A stretch of 64,000 bases of DNA from a bacterium (lineage in GTDB: Bacteria; Hydrothermota; UBA3073; JACQXS01; JAQTXJ01). The DNA is taken from contig JAQUPX010000001.1 of NCBI GenBank assembly GCA_028716385.1, positions 470,775-534,774 of the forward strand, in the 5' to 3' direction. The notes under the pieces were generated by a model that searched no databases, was not told the origin of the DNA, and worked only from the letters and a program-made list of their open reading frames with translations. This document shows, in pieces, positions 42,994-53,785 of this stretch; the first letter of the stretch is position 1, and every line of letters starts with the position of its first letter. The position numbers and the translations under genes are program-made.

Positions 42994-43023
42994 TAAGCCT
43001 GTAAGTAAAAACCTACAGGCTTA
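42994..43023 (-). terminator. Terminator of the cold-shock gene
   Basis: Ten-pair stem TAAGCCTGTA / TACAGGCTTA with a ten-base loop, followed on the minus strand by a T-run (ttattttttt), 23 bases past the cold-shock stop. Confidence 0.9.
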
Positions 43024-43046
43024 ATTGTTTTCTATGGAAATGAACG

Positions 43047-43247
43047 CTATTTAATTTTTATGTTGACTGCCTTTGGGCCCTTATCAGTTTCAACAACTTC
43101 AAATTCTACTTCCTGTCCTTCTTCAAGTGCGCGAAATCCTTTTCCATCTATATCCGAGTAGTGAACAAATACGTCTCCACCACTTGCGCGCTCGATAAAA
43201 CCGAAGCCTTTACGCTCATTAAACCACTTAACTTTTCCTGATTCCAT
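43047..43247 (-). CDS. Cold-shock (CspA-family) RNA-binding protein
   Basis: 66 residues. RNP1 (KGFGFI) and RNP2 (DVFVHYSDI), [15 protein letters not shown] and the C-terminal GPKAVNIKI are complete. It is a single OB-fold protein that binds single-stranded RNA/DNA and melts secondary structure. RBS aggaggt, good promoter and terminator. Monocistronic. Confidence 0.96.
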   Translation of the reverse strand: MESGKVKWFNERKGFGFIERASGGDVFVHYSDIDGKGFRALEEGQEVEFEVVETDKGPKAVNIKIK

Positions 43248-43272
43248 ATTACTGTACCTCCTATTATTACTG

Positions 43273-43301
43273 TTAATAACCTTAAATTGTTATGATGTCA
43301 A
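43273..43301 (-). promoter_or_regulatory. Promoter of the cold-shock gene
   Basis: TTGACA (43301-43296) and TATTAA (43278-43273) on the minus strand with a 17-base spacer, 26 bases upstream of the ATG. Confidence 0.65.
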
Positions 43302-43462
43302 GTATTTTTTAAGATTATTTTGGATTATAATGAAATTCAACAAGCATTTTTTATGTTAAAAGAAAAACATCTCCGGGGGGGATTTCATAAATATTGATTG
43401 ACATCACAAGTCGTAACATATAAGATTTGCCATCTGTTTTAGAAGGTTACAAAAATATAAGA

Positions 43463-44572
43463 ATGTTAAAAAAAGTATTATTTTTTGACCACTCTGCCCA
43501 ATTTGGTGGCGCCGAAAGAAGCCTGCTGGATATAATTGCAGGACTTAAAAAAACGGATAATACATTTGTAACTTCAAACGAGACAATACTGGCAAGATTT
43601 AAAAAAAAGGGAATACGATGCATTCTATTCCCTATGCCCCCAAAAATAGTTAATAAAAAACGAAATGCCGGAATTAATTTGGACGAGATTTGTATTATCA
43701 TAAAACTAATATTAAGATTTATCAACTTATTGCGGAAAGAAAAACCCGATTTAGTATATACTAATTCTCAAAAAGCGCATTTAATTGGAGGGGTTTCGGC
43801 AAGAATATTGCAAATCCCAGTATATGTGCATTTTCGAGATATTTTCAACAAAAAGTTGTTTTCAAAAATCTGGACGTTTGGTATTTACTTAATAGCGAAT
43901 AAACTAATTTCCATTTCTAATGCCGTGGCAAAACAGTTTCCCGCGTCCGGCAAAGTCAAAATTATTTATAATGGAATAGATATAAAATTAGATTCGCATA
44001 AGAATACAAAAAAGCAAAATTCTTGTTTTGTAGTTGGTTATGCAGGACAAATTGCGCGATGGAAAGGGATAGAATATTTTATTCAATCTGCAAGTATGAT
44101 TATGCAGAGGAAGAATATAGATATCAAATTTATTATAGTTGGGGGACCAATTTTTGGAGATGAAGAGTACTTAAAAGAACTAAAAGATTTAACTAAAAAA
44201 TTAAAAGTAGAAGAAAATATTCAATTTAAGGGAGTTGTGGAGAATGCCATAAATGAAATTTTAGAATTTGATATATTGGTTCATCCATCGGTGTTACCCG
44301 AGCCTTTTGGGCGTGTGCTAATAGAAGCCGGGATTCTGGAAAAGCCTGTTGTTGCAACAAATATAGGAGCTATTCCCGAAATTGTTGTAAATGGAGAAAC
44401 CGGTATTATTGTTCCCGTTAAAAATGCATCTGCAATCGCAGACGGAATAATTAAATTGTTTGATAATCCGAAATTTGCTTGTTTGCTCGGACAAAATGCG
44501 AATAAACGGGTTAAAGAATATTTTAACTTGACGAATACGATAATTTCTGTTCAAAATATAGTAAATGGATAG
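43463..44572 (+). CDS. GT4 glycosyltransferase
   Basis: 369 residues from the ATG at 43463 (the track's TTG start adds a poor extension). GT-B fold: N-terminal FFDHSAQFGGAERSLLDIIAGLKK, C-terminal nucleotide-sugar domain (VVGYAGQIARWKGIEYFIQSASM, and the E-x7-E motif in EPFGRVLIEAGILEKPVVATNIGAIPEIV). It probably adds a sugar in surface polysaccharide or glycolipid synthesis. The next gene is a second GT4. Confidence 0.87.
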   Translation: MLKKVLFFDHSAQFGGAERSLLDIIAGLKKTDNTFVTSNETILARFKKKGIRCILFPMPPKIVNKKRNAGINLDEICIIIKLILRFINLLRKEKPDLVYTNSQKAHLIGGVSARILQIPVYVHFRDIFNKKLFSKIWTFGIYLIANKLISISNAVAKQFPASGKVKIIYNGIDIKLDSHKNTKKQNSCFVVGYAGQIARWKGIEYFIQSASMIMQRKNIDIKFIIVGGPIFGDEEYLKELKDLTKKLKVEENIQFKGVVENAINEILEFDILVHPSVLPEPFGRVLIEAGILEKPVVATNIGAIPEIVVNGETGIIVPVKNASAIADGIIKLFDNPKFACLLGQNANKRVKEYFNLTNTIISVQNIVNG

Positions 44573-44599
44573 GAGTATAATAAAGAGGTATAAGTTAAT

Positions 44600-45691
44600 A
44601 TGAAAATAGCTGTAGTTCACGATTATTTGAACCAGTATGGTGGCGCAGAAAGAGTGTTAGAGGCGGTTCATGAAATATGGCCGGATGCTCCCGTGTTTAC
44701 GCTTTTTTATGATTTAAAAAAGATGCCTCCTCACTTTAAGAATTGGAAAATCACTCCTACGTTTGCTCAACGATTGCCATTGTTATCGACAAATTATGAA
44801 AAATATTTTGCGCTATACCCAACTGCAATAGAACAGATAGACCTCAGGGAGTTCGATGTAGTGCTCTCAATATCGTCAGCATGGGCAAAAGGAGTGCTGA
44901 CAACCCCGGACACTGTGCATATTTCTTACCTTTTAAATCCTATGAGGTTTGCATGGGATGAATATTTTTTGCAGGTAAAAAGAACAAACGTTGTACTTAG
45001 AATGTGGTTAAGACTATTGATGAATAGGATACGGATTTGGGATGTCATTTCGGCTAACAGGATAGATTCCCTTATAACTATATCCGAAACTGTCAGAAAA
45101 CGAGCATTAAAATATTATAAACAAAATTCCGTTATAATATATCCCCCCTGCGATACTAAGTTTTTTGTTCCGGACCCGACGCTTAAAGTTCAGGATTATT
45201 TTCTTGTAGTAGCAAGACTTAAAACATATAAAAGAATAGATATAGCAGTAGAAGCTTTTAGCAAGTTAGGACTTCCTTTGCTTATAATTGGAGATGGGGA
45301 AGCAAGGGGCGCGTTGGAAAAAATTGCCCGTCCGAACGTTCAATTTTTGGGAAGATTAGACGATAAAAAATTACGAAGTTATTATCAAAGAGCTCAGGCC
45401 GTTATCTTTCCTACATTGGAAGATTTTGGTATTATTCCACTTGAGGCTCAATCCTGCGGAACTCCCGTTATTGCTTTTAAAGGAGGAGGCGCATTGGAGA
45501 CGGTAAAAGAGGGAGAAACAGGAGAGTTCTTTTATCCACAAACAACTTCTGCTTTGATAGAAGTCATTAAAAAATTCGACCGCTCAAAATACAAACTTGA
45601 TGTTTTGCAAAAACATTCCGGGTCCTTTGATAAAGAAATATTTAAACAAAAACTAAAAGAGTTTATTGAAAAGAAAATAAGTCAGTCGTAA
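44600..45691 (+). CDS. GT4 glycosyltransferase, WbaZ/mannosyltransferase-like
   Basis: 363 residues. The N-terminal VVHDYLNQYGGAERVLEAVHEIWPDAPVFTLFYD is found in the branch that includes WbaZ-like mannosyltransferases. Further motifs: LLNPMRFAWDEYF, VVARLKTYKRIDIAVEAF, and PTLEDFGIIPLEAQSCGTPVIAFKGGGALETV. Acts with the previous gene (28-base gap) in glycan assembly. The acceptor is unknown. Confidence 0.88.
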   Translation: MKIAVVHDYLNQYGGAERVLEAVHEIWPDAPVFTLFYDLKKMPPHFKNWKITPTFAQRLPLLSTNYEKYFALYPTAIEQIDLREFDVVLSISSAWAKGVLTTPDTVHISYLLNPMRFAWDEYFLQVKRTNVVLRMWLRLLMNRIRIWDVISANRIDSLITISETVRKRALKYYKQNSVIIYPPCDTKFFVPDPTLKVQDYFLVVARLKTYKRIDIAVEAFSKLGLPLLIIGDGEARGALEKIARPNVQFLGRLDDKKLRSYYQRAQAVIFPTLEDFGIIPLEAQSCGTPVIAFKGGGALETVKEGETGEFFYPQTTSALIEVIKKFDRSKYKLDVLQKHSGSFDKEIFKQKLKEFIEKKISQS

Positions 45692-45735
45692 ATAAAGTCC
45701 CACAAAAGATTACTCGAGAATTGTAGCGTTTTAAA

Positions 45736-48057
45736 ATGCGGAGACCTGCATTTATAACTTTTCTTGCATTTAGTTTTGGAATTATAAGTGCTTATTTCAG
45801 TAATTTCCCGTTATCCTACATTGCTTCTTTTTTACTTGTAATTTGCAGTATTTATCTTATCTCTAACATTTTTAAGTTTCCCCAAGGTGTATTAAATTTA
45901 AGTTGTATTTTTATTGTCGTTGCTTCAGGAATGTTGTTATATGAAGTATCTACGACTTTATTCCCAACAAACCATATAATAAATTATGCAGATAACGCAT
46001 CCTATAATAGAAAGGATTTTTATGTTATTGCAAAAATTATAAAAGACCCTGAAGTAAAAATTACCCAAACTATAATTGAATGCGAAGCGGAAAGCGTAGT
46101 GATAGATAGTCATAGCGTGCAGGCAGCAGGAAAAATAAATCTTACATTAGGTTATCCCGATGAAAAATTTGAATACGGGGACAGGTTAAAACTTAACAAC
46201 CCTAAATTATTAACGCCCGAATTCCCTAAGAACCCGGAAGATTTTAATTATAAAGAATTTCTTGCAAGAAATAAAATTTACGTAACTGCGCGCACATCCA
46301 ACATTGAATTTATTAATAATGCCGTGAAAGAGTTTTCTATATTGAAAATCGCCCTGAGGATAAAAAGGTTTATCAACAATACAATATCTGCCAATCTTAC
46401 TCTTAACCAGGCGAGTTTGTTAAAAGGATTAGTAACCGGTGAACGCGGATTACTCCCGCCCGAAGTATATGAGCAGTTTCAAAATACCGGCACAATACAT
46501 ATACTCGCTATTTCCGGGTTCAACGTGGGGCTTATTGCGCTTATTGTATTTTTAGGACTTACGCTGTTCAGGGTCCCTCTGGCAATAAAGAGAATCCTTA
46601 CCGCGGCATTTATTATAATTTATGCGTTTGTAGTTGGTTTAGAGCCACCCATAGTTCGTTCAACTATAATGACGATACTGGGAATGATTGCTTTGACTGC
46701 CGAAAGAGACAGCGATATGTTAAACGTAATAGCTTTTTCAGGATTGATTATATTGTTTTTTAACCCGCAGTCTCTATTTGATATAAGTTTTCAATTGTCT
46801 TTTATCGCCATAATATCTTTAATTTATTTGTCTTCTGAGGTATACACATTGCTTTTTTATAGATTGGAATTCAATGCGGGCAAATATTTGGGTTTGTTGC
46901 TTAGCACTTCATTATCTGCACAAATAGGGATTATTCCTATCGTTACTTATTATTTTTATAGAATTTCAATAATATCAATTATTGCTAATTTGTTCATAAT
47001 TCCGTTAAGTAGTTTATGCATTATATTGACTTTTTTAATAAGTTTTTTTTCTTTAATACATTTTCATTTAATGACCGGTATCTTTTCTTCGATTGCATGG
47101 ATAACGGCTACTGTTACACTTAAGTCTGCCGAATTGTTTGGCGCTGTCCCTTATGCAAATGCGTGGGTGCATAAACCGAACATAGTTTTTGTAATCTGGG
47201 AATATTTTGTAATTATAGGTATAGTAGAGTTTTTTAAATTCAATAAAGATAGAAAATTGATTATATATAATTTGTATGCATATTTATGGACATATAAACC
47301 GGAAATAAATTGTGTAGTTTGGAAACATCCTAAAATTTTAAGTATGATGTTATTTAAATTTAATAAAGGGAAAAATCTTTTTATATATGCTATATTAATA
47401 GGAATAATTATTTTTATATGGTCAAAAATTTATGTTCATAACAACTCTGAATTGAAATTGGTATGCCTGTCAAAAACAAGTGCTACAATTATTAAAACTC
47501 AGGATAAGCAGGTAATATTAATTGATGGGGGCGGCGATGTCACCGGTATGGATAAGATTTCTCCTTACCTGCGGTCGAACGGCATATCAAAAATCAATTG
47601 CGTTGTAATAACAAATCCGGATGAAGATAAAACGGATGGATTGAAATATGTTTTTAATAATTTCAAGATAAATAAAGTTATTGTTCCCGATGAATGTTTT
47701 ATGTCGTTGCAGGGGAAAAAAATATTTGAGTGTATTCGGGATAAAAATATACCATATAGTTTTATGTCAAAAGAGTATGGTTGGTTTAAGTATAATTATG
47801 GAGATGTAGATTTTTTATTTTCTATGGGAGATAAAATGTGTATGTTTGTAAAAAGCAAGAATGACAGCATTGTAGTGGCATCAAAGGAATCGGATATTGA
47901 TAAAGAAGTTCAGACTCAAAAGGTATTAGTAACGGATAGTGACGGTGCGGTATTTATAAATACGGATGGCAAAAAAATCAAATATGAAACAATGAAAGGG
48001 TTAATTACCGGAGAATCATTAAAACATAAATCCTTTAGATATTTAGGAGTTGGATAA
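45736..48057 (+). CDS. comEC: ComEC/Rec2-type DNA uptake channel
   Basis: 773 residues. N-terminal DUF4131-type region with DRLKLNNPKL, a competence domain (about 220-475) with LLKGLVTGERGLLPPEVYEQFQNTGTIHILAISGFNVGLIAL, and a C-terminal metallo-lactamase-like domain (about 575-770: VCLSKTSATIIKTQDKQVILIDGGG). In active members the latter has H-x-H-x-D-H; here the corresponding segment is ITNPDEDKTDGL, with the histidines lost, so the nuclease function is probably absent. Transports single-stranded DNA across the inner membrane. Convergent with the dCMP deaminase gene, one base apart. Confidence 0.9.
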   Translation: MRRPAFITFLAFSFGIISAYFSNFPLSYIASFLLVICSIYLISNIFKFPQGVLNLSCIFIVVASGMLLYEVSTTLFPTNHIINYADNASYNRKDFYVIAKIIKDPEVKITQTIIECEAESVVIDSHSVQAAGKINLTLGYPDEKFEYGDRLKLNNPKLLTPEFPKNPEDFNYKEFLARNKIYVTARTSNIEFINNAVKEFSILKIALRIKRFINNTISANLTLNQASLLKGLVTGERGLLPPEVYEQFQNTGTIHILAISGFNVGLIALIVFLGLTLFRVPLAIKRILTAAFIIIYAFVVGLEPPIVRSTIMTILGMIALTAERDSDMLNVIAFSGLIILFFNPQSLFDISFQLSFIAIISLIYLSSEVYTLLFYRLEFNAGKYLGLLLSTSLSAQIGIIPIVTYYFYRISIISIIANLFIIPLSSLCIILTFLISFFSLIHFHLMTGIFSSIAWITATVTLKSAELFGAVPYANAWVHKPNIVFVIWEYFVIIGIVEFFKFNKDRKLIIYNLYAYLWTYKPEINCVVWKHPKILSMMLFKFNKGKNLFIYAILIGIIIFIWSKIYVHNNSELKLVCLSKTSATIIKTQDKQVILIDGGGDVTGMDKISPYLRSNGISKINCVVITNPDEDKTDGLKYVFNNFKINKVIVPDECFMSLQGKKIFECIRDKNIPYSFMSKEYGWFKYNYGDVDFLFSMGDKMCMFVKSKNDSIVVASKESDIDKEVQTQKVLVTDSDGAVFINTDGKKIKYETMKGLITGESLKHKSFRYLGVG

Positions 48058-48058
48058 A

Positions 48059-48532
48059 CTAAATTTCAGCAGGACTATTTTGATTTTTAGGAATAAACTT
48101 TCTGATTTTTATTTTTGCTTCTTTGAGGATGCTTTGAGAGAGTTTATCGTTGTAAGGGTTAGCATAAATAACTTCTTTAATGCCCGCATTGATAATCTGC
48201 TTACTGCATATAAAACAGGGAAAATTTGTAATATACATAGAAGATTTATTTATAACAACGCCCATTTTGGCGGCTTGAATTATTGCATTTTGTTCACCGT
48301 GAAGCCCTTTACAAAGTTCGTGCCTTTCGCCTGTCGGGATTTTTAACTTTTCTCTTATGCATTCTGTTTTGGCGCAGTGCTGTATCCCGGAAGGAGCGCC
48401 GTTGTAACCTGTGGATAAAATCCTTTTGTCTTTAACGATTACTGCGCCTACTTTCCTTCTCAAGCAGGTTGACCTCTCTGCAATGAGGAAAGCGATACGC
48501 ATAAAATACTCATCCCAGCTTGGTCTTTCCAT
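48059..48532 (-). CDS. dCMP deaminase (ComEB-type)
   Basis: 157 residues. [48 protein letters not shown], zinc motifs HGEQNAI and PCFICSK. Normally HAEQNA; here Gly replaces Ala. Converts dCMP to dUMP for thymidylate synthesis. In Firmicutes the gene (comEB) neighbours comEC; here they are convergent. The start overlaps the upstream lipoprotein stop by one base. Confidence 0.92.
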   Translation of the reverse strand: MERPSWDEYFMRIAFLIAERSTCLRRKVGAVIVKDKRILSTGYNGAPSGIQHCAKTECIREKLKIPTGERHELCKGLHGEQNAIIQAAKMGVVINKSSMYITNFPCFICSKQIINAGIKEVIYANPYNDKLSQSILKEAKIKIRKFIPKNQNSPAEI

Positions 48533-50589
48533 TATTCGCGTTCAAAATAATCTATTGCAATTCCGGCAGGTTGTCCCCATTGAGATAAAGAGCGGGTAAA
48601 TAAAGTATCTCCCGAGGAATTGAATTTGATTACCTTGCAGCTATCCGAATCTGTTACCCAACAACTTCCATCTGGCGAATAGACTTTTACTCCCGCGGGC
48701 TTACCTAAATTATATTGGTTTATAACCTGCATCGTTCTTCCTGGATCAAAATTAATAATTACTACACGGTGATTGTCTTTATCGGCAATCCAGACTTTTT
48801 TCCCATTGTCTACACATAATGAAGGCGGGTTATTGAATCCTCCGAATTTTTCTATGATATCGCCACTGGCAGATACCCTTACTATATTGTTGCAAAACGT
48901 ATTAGCTACCCAACACTCTCCTGTTGTTGAATCAATATCTAAATAAAGACCACAAAAATCGTAAGTGGACGCTTTAATTAAAGTTCCTCCAGTATCATAC
49001 AAAAACAATCTTCCCATTTGAGCTACTCCGTTCCCGGTTATTGCCATTTCCACTGTCCATATTCTACCACGAGCCTCATCATAAGCAATGGATGATATTA
49101 CATCATAAAAGGCCGTATCGGGGTTTCCGACAGGGACAGGTATAGTTTTTAATATGTTTCCGACAGGAGAAAGTTTTGCTATTGTTTTCCAACATGCAAA
49201 TGCAATCCAGCAATTACCATCTTTATCTACGCAAGGAGTAGATGGGTTGGAGGGATTAGTCCAGCTTCCATATATTATTCCATCAAATATAGCGTTTAAA
49301 TGGTTCCCAAATCTAAACATTCGTTGGTCATAAGTAGACGCTACCCAGAGATCTCCACCGGGGGAACTTCCGGAATGCTGGTCAACACAAAGAGTTGCAG
49401 GGTTTAAAGCAGGAAATTGCTGATGACCAATTGAATCAAGAGCGGTTCCTTTAGCGCTGATATGGACAACGGGGCCATCATTTGGGAAACCTACGAATAT
49501 TGCGCCTTCTTTTATTTTAACTTTAACTTGAACAGAATCAGACCATGCAGATTGCCTTCCGCCGATATCTTTTGCCATGACTTTAACGTAAAAATTCCCA
49601 TAACAATGGAAAGGAACATTATAAATATGCGTATCTACAACTGCCTGTCCGCTTGCAACAGGTGCTGTCCAGTGAGTTGGACTGCCGTCTCCATAATCAA
49701 ACATATATAAAATAGGATTATTTTCAGGGTCAGTAGTCGTTGCAGTTGCTATGACGGGTTCATCTACATAGCAAGGAGATGCGCTTATAATGCTTGGAGC
49801 GCCCGGTGTAAAGGGAGGGGTTCCTGTGGTATCTTCAGTCGTAAAAAACCATATATCTCCTACGGATGTCGCGTTGAAAATATCTCTTGCAGATACTCTC
49901 CAATAATAAGTGGTAGCAGTTTTAAGATTAAAAGGTAATTTGTAAGAAACCGTTGCGGAATCAAAACAACTGGAGTCTTTAATTATAGTATCAGGCGAAG
50001 CAAATGAACTGTTTGTATCAAAATATACGGTGTAAAAAACAATATCCCCATCCGGTTCTCCGCTATCCCACGTTAAAGTAAGACTATCGGTTGAAAATCC
50101 TGTTGCTGCACTGTCGGGGAATGGATTGTATGGTTTAATGGGTGGCCTATTCCCATCAAGGGAAATTAAAAAACATCTGACCTCTGACCAGTCACTCCAT
50201 CTATGATAAGTTTTTGTCTGAACTTTAACACGCCAATAATATTTTGTTGTGAGTGTATCTGAAAACAGATGAGGACAGTTATAAGAATTTCCCAGCCCGG
50301 GCGCTGTAGTATCAATTAATAACGAACTGAAAGTGCTGGATTGGCTTATCTGCACACAATAGAATTCTTGTTTATTAATGGGTTTCCAGGAGAATTGTCT
50401 CTTGCCTCCCGGATGGAATTTTTCTCCGTTTATAGGTTTATCTAATATTGGTCCTTTTGCTAAAGGAGGAGTAAAAGGATTATTCAGTTTGCAACCCGAG
50501 AATATTATTATAAGTGATAAAAATAATATTAACTTACTGCTGCCGTTTTGTGACATTTTATTTTTCATAGTCTTACCAGTCATATCCAA
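48532..50589 (-). CDS. NHL-type propeller lipoprotein with fibronectin/PKD-like domains
   Basis: 685 residues as annotated; ATG at 50568 (eighth codon) is also possible. Lipobox IFSGC. Then two fibronectin-like modules with [19 protein letters not shown] and [12 protein letters not shown], a PKD-like sandwich ([18 protein letters not shown]), then a six-blade NHL-like propeller from about residue 360 ([43 protein letters not shown]). Probably anchored to the outer membrane, binding function unknown. Overlaps the upstream barrel-like gene by 17 bases. Confidence 0.78.
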   Translation of the reverse strand: MDMTGKTMKNKMSQNGSSKLILFLSLIIIFSGCKLNNPFTPPLAKGPILDKPINGEKFHPGGKRQFSWKPINKQEFYCVQISQSSTFSSLLIDTTAPGLGNSYNCPHLFSDTLTTKYYWRVKVQTKTYHRWSDWSEVRCFLISLDGNRPPIKPYNPFPDSAATGFSTDSLTLTWDSGEPDGDIVFYTVYFDTNSSFASPDTIIKDSSCFDSATVSYKLPFNLKTATTYYWRVSARDIFNATSVGDIWFFTTEDTTGTPPFTPGAPSIISASPCYVDEPVIATATTTDPENNPILYMFDYGDGSPTHWTAPVASGQAVVDTHIYNVPFHCYGNFYVKVMAKDIGGRQSAWSDSVQVKVKIKEGAIFVGFPNDGPVVHISAKGTALDSIGHQQFPALNPATLCVDQHSGSSPGGDLWVASTYDQRMFRFGNHLNAIFDGIIYGSWTNPSNPSTPCVDKDGNCWIAFACWKTIAKLSPVGNILKTIPVPVGNPDTAFYDVISSIAYDEARGRIWTVEMAITGNGVAQMGRLFLYDTGGTLIKASTYDFCGLYLDIDSTTGECWVANTFCNNIVRVSASGDIIEKFGGFNNPPSLCVDNGKKVWIADKDNHRVVIINFDPGRTMQVINQYNLGKPAGVKVYSPDGSCWVTDSDSCKVIKFNSSGDTLFTRSLSQWGQPAGIAIDYFERE

Positions 50590-51283
50590 CTCCTATTAAA
50601 TATACGACAAGGTTAACAGGTAAAGGAGGAGACCCCTCATCTATTGTTACGCTAATTCGTGCGAAAGAAAAATTTGTTGTAAAATATATATGCTCAAGCT
50701 GGGAAGAAAGAAAACCCTGTCTATTTTCTGCAGAGTTTTCATCCGTATTTTTAATAAAAGGTTTGAACATTAGGGAAGCGCTTATTTCCCCGAAAGTTCC
50801 TTCTTTTAGGGAAGCACTGCTTAATAATAATTTTACTCCTATTTTGGGAGTTGGTATGAAAGTTGTTTTAATCCCGCCATAAATACCGGTTCTGGTTTCA
50901 TCTATTTGATCCGAAGAAGAGAATGAACTCAATTGTCCATAAGCCAGCCCGGCTGCATCTATTCTTATCATACCAACGCAAGGGGCAATTTGGAATTTAT
51001 TAATGTCAAAACGATAATAGAGTGTTGCAATAGCACAATTTAAACCAATATGTACGTCTATGGAATCCTCTTGTGGATTGTCTTCTTTTTTTACGTTACA
51101 GTCTGCGGAAACATAAAGATTGTCAATCGAGAGTCCAATTTTCTTATAGTCATATTCTATGATAGGATTTAAAACCATTGCCGTGATGGGAACACCTACT
51201 AAATCCTGGACATTTGTTATATAAGAGGTGTTGAATCCTATATTCAACCTGTTTAACAACAACAGTAAAATCAAATTGCTCAT
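50573..51283 (-). CDS. Outer-membrane barrel-like protein, function unknown
   Basis: 236 residues with an N-terminal hydrophobic segment (SNLILLLLLNRLN) and a sequence of alternating polar and hydrophobic strands, GLSIDNLYVSADC, ATLYYRFDINKFQIAPCVGM, and a final aromatic strand ending VGYDW. Terminal aromatic residues are typical of outer-membrane barrels. No family recognised. Downstream of glyA on the minus strand by 7 bases and overlapping the next lipoprotein: probably one operon. Confidence 0.6.
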   Translation of the reverse strand: MSNLILLLLLNRLNIGFNTSYITNVQDLVGVPITAMVLNPIIEYDYKKIGLSIDNLYVSADCNVKKEDNPQEDSIDVHIGLNCAIATLYYRFDINKFQIAPCVGMIRIDAAGLAYGQLSSFSSSDQIDETRTGIYGGIKTTFIPTPKIGVKLLLSSASLKEGTFGEISASLMFKPFIKNTDENSAENRQGFLSSQLEHIYFTTNFSFARISVTIDEGSPPLPVNLVVYLIGVGYDW

Positions 51284-51290
51284 AAATTAA

Positions 51291-52526
51291 TTATTTATTA
51301 TAAACCGGAAAACTCTTGCATAGCTCTTTAACTTCTGCGCCTATCTTTTGAATGTTGCTTTCATCCCCGGGATTAGTTAATATCTTGTCTATCCAGCCGC
51401 ATATTTTTTTTATTTCAGGTTCTTTCATTCCTCTTGTAGTAGTCGCAGGAGTCCCTATCCTTATTCCTGATGTAATAAGTGGTTTTTCCGGGTCATAAGG
51501 TATGGTATTGCGATTGACGATTATGCTTGCTTTAGTGAGCACATCTTCCGCATCCCTGCCCGTTATTTTTTTACTTCTCAAATCCACAAGTAAAAGATGC
51601 GTATCGGTTCCATCGGCTACAAGCCTATATCCTAATTTTTTGAATTCGTTTTCAAAAGTCTTTGCATTAAGCAATACTTGATTAATATAATCTTTAAATT
51701 CGGGTTGCAACGCTTCCTTGAAACAAACGGCTTTAGCGGCAATTGTATGCATATGCGGTCCGCCATGTATTCCCGGGAATACCCACTTGTCAATATTGTC
51801 TGCCCATTTGGATTTACATAATATCATCGCAGAGCGAGGACCTCTTAAGGATTTATGAGTTGTAGTAGTAACTACGTCTGCATAGGGAATAGGTGATTGA
51901 TGTAAGCCTGCGGCAACAATGCCTGCAATGTGTGCCATATCGGTTACAAGATATGCGCCTACTTTGTCTGCTATTTCACGGAATTTATCAAATTGTATTT
52001 TTCTTGAATAAGCAGAAGCGCCGCAAATTATGATTTTAGGCTTTTCGGCTTCTGCAAGTTTAGCTATATTAGAGTAATCTAAAACTTCCGTATCTCTTTC
52101 TACCTGATAATTAACGCTTTTGAACCACTTTCCGGAAAAACTAACCGGGTATCCGTGTGAAAGATGCCCGCCGTGTGGTAGGGCAAGCCCCATTATTTTA
52201 TCCCCGAAATTGGCAAGAGAAAAGAAAGTTGCCATATTTGCGGGAACACCTGATAAAGGTTGAACGTTTACGTGGTCTGCGCCAAATAATCTTTTTGCTC
52301 TCTCTACTGCAATTTCTTCTACTTTGTCAACAAATTCACATCCGCCGTAATATCTTCTGTGCGGGTATCCTTCTGCATATTTGTTCTGAAGCAAAGAGCC
52401 TTGTGCGGCTAAAACTGATTTGGATGGATAATTTTCAGAAGCAATTAAATTAAGAGTGCTTTCTTCGCGACCGGCTTCTCCCTGGATTGCATCTGTAATC
52501 TCAGGGTCAAAATTCTTTAATTCCAT
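51291..52526 (-). CDS. glyA: Serine hydroxymethyltransferase
   Basis: 411 residues from the ATG at 52526; the longer track start begins inside the RBS (gggaggat). NLIASENYPSKSVLAAQGS, KYAEGYPHRRYYGGCEFVD, VTTTTHKSLRGPRSAMI (PLP lysine), IRIGTPATTTRGMKE. It interconverts serine and glycine with tetrahydrofolate, matching gcvT and gcvPA in this window in one-carbon metabolism. Promoter at 52548-52575. Confidence 0.97.
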   Translation of the reverse strand: MELKNFDPEITDAIQGEAGREESTLNLIASENYPSKSVLAAQGSLLQNKYAEGYPHRRYYGGCEFVDKVEEIAVERAKRLFGADHVNVQPLSGVPANMATFFSLANFGDKIMGLALPHGGHLSHGYPVSFSGKWFKSVNYQVERDTEVLDYSNIAKLAEAEKPKIIICGASAYSRKIQFDKFREIADKVGAYLVTDMAHIAGIVAAGLHQSPIPYADVVTTTTHKSLRGPRSAMILCKSKWADNIDKWVFPGIHGGPHMHTIAAKAVCFKEALQPEFKDYINQVLLNAKTFENEFKKLGYRLVADGTDTHLLLVDLRSKKITGRDAEDVLTKASIIVNRNTIPYDPEKPLITSGIRIGTPATTTRGMKEPEIKKICGWIDKILTNPGDESNIQKIGAEVKELCKSFPVYNK

Positions 52527-52547
52527 ATATCCTCCCATTATCTCTTT

Positions 52548-52575
52548 AGACTAAAATAGAGAGCGAAATTGTCAA
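52548..52575 (-). promoter_or_regulatory. Promoter of glyA
   Basis: TTGACA (52575-52570) and TAGTCT (52553-52548) on the minus strand, 16-base spacer, 22 bases before the ATG. Confidence 0.55.
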
Positions 52576-52750
52576 GAAATAAAAAAGAAGTTTTTTCTAT
52601 TGACAAAAACACCAAATGTTATCATAACATAACTGTAGGTGGAAAGATATTGAGATGGGTTGTCAACTCTTTACGGAATTCGGTGTTTTTGTTCTTTTGA
52701 CGAAATATAGAAGTTGATAAAAACAAAGCGAGATAATTAGAGGGGGGAAA

Positions 52751-53785
52751 ATGAAAAAAGTTATAGTAATTGCAGGTTTAGTATTAAGCATAAGTTCAGC
52801 AGTATTTGCTCAGATAGTAGTAGATTCTTCAGAATTTTTACAGGCAATAGGGACTACTACGATAATAAACGGTGTTGATTCTGCTGTGCTTAATTTGGGA
52901 ACAACCGGTGGGCCACAGGTATGGGATTTTACGACACAACCAATGGGCAATAGAAATGCACAGAGTATTATAGTAAAGGGTAATTCCACGCCGTTCAGTG
53001 ATTCGTTTCCTACGGCTAATATAACATATCAAAAAATTAAATATGCAGACTCTTCTGCCGATACTTCTTATCAATATGAAAGACTAACAAAGGATTCTAT
53101 AATTACTCTTGGCGGGGGCGTTTCCCTAGATAGCGGTTCGTATTTTATTGTTCTTCATCCTGTTGGTTATAAACCACTGCCGATGGCTTATAATAATAGC
53201 TGGGTAGACCACTATACATATAAGTATGTCGATTATAACTTAAGTTATGATTATTATGGGTACAGTACGATAGATGCTTACGGGAAAGTAAAAATCCCTT
53301 ACGGTGAATTTAACTGCCTGCGAATAAATACACTTGATACTGTATTTTTATATCTGGAGTCCCTATTATATTATGATACATTGGTAACAAATACCTATTC
53401 CTTTGTTACAGAGAATTATGGGAGTGTTGCAGACGTGGTTTTACGTGTTGATTCTACGGATACTGTTTATAGTTTATCCCGTTTGACTTCTTTTACCGGA
53501 GTAGAAGAAAGAAATTTTAAACTTCAGAATGTGGCATTATCTATCTACCCAAATCCTTTCCCCCTGTCAACAGTTATAAAATATCAGATACCGACAGACA
53601 GCAAGGTTTCATTAAATGTTTATGACATTTCAGGCAAAATAGTTAAAGCTCTTGTCAACGAAGAAAAACAACACGGAAGCTACAGCATAAATTTTAATTC
53701 AAAAAACTATCCCACAGGTATATACTTTGCGAAGTTCCAAGCAGGGAATTACAAAGAGACAAAGAAGTTGATTTTAATAAAATAA
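52751..53785 (+). CDS. T9SS-sorted exported protein, function unknown
   Basis: 344 residues, RBS aggggggaaa. Signal peptide (SISSAVFA), a body rich in Tyr and Ser starting QIVVDSSEFLQAIGTTTI, and a T9SS domain (IYPNPFPLSTVIKYQI, VYDISGKIVKAL, PTGIYFAKF, KKLILIK). Body family not recognised. A TTGACA lies at 52600-52605 but the leader would be over 100 bases long. Confidence 0.82.
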   Translation: MKKVIVIAGLVLSISSAVFAQIVVDSSEFLQAIGTTTIINGVDSAVLNLGTTGGPQVWDFTTQPMGNRNAQSIIVKGNSTPFSDSFPTANITYQKIKYADSSADTSYQYERLTKDSIITLGGGVSLDSGSYFIVLHPVGYKPLPMAYNNSWVDHYTYKYVDYNLSYDYYGYSTIDAYGKVKIPYGEFNCLRINTLDTVFLYLESLLYYDTLVTNTYSFVTENYGSVADVVLRVDSTDTVYSLSRLTSFTGVEERNFKLQNVALSIYPNPFPLSTVIKYQIPTDSKVSLNVYDISGKIVKALVNEEKQHGSYSINFNSKNYPTGIYFAKFQAGNYKETKKLILIK

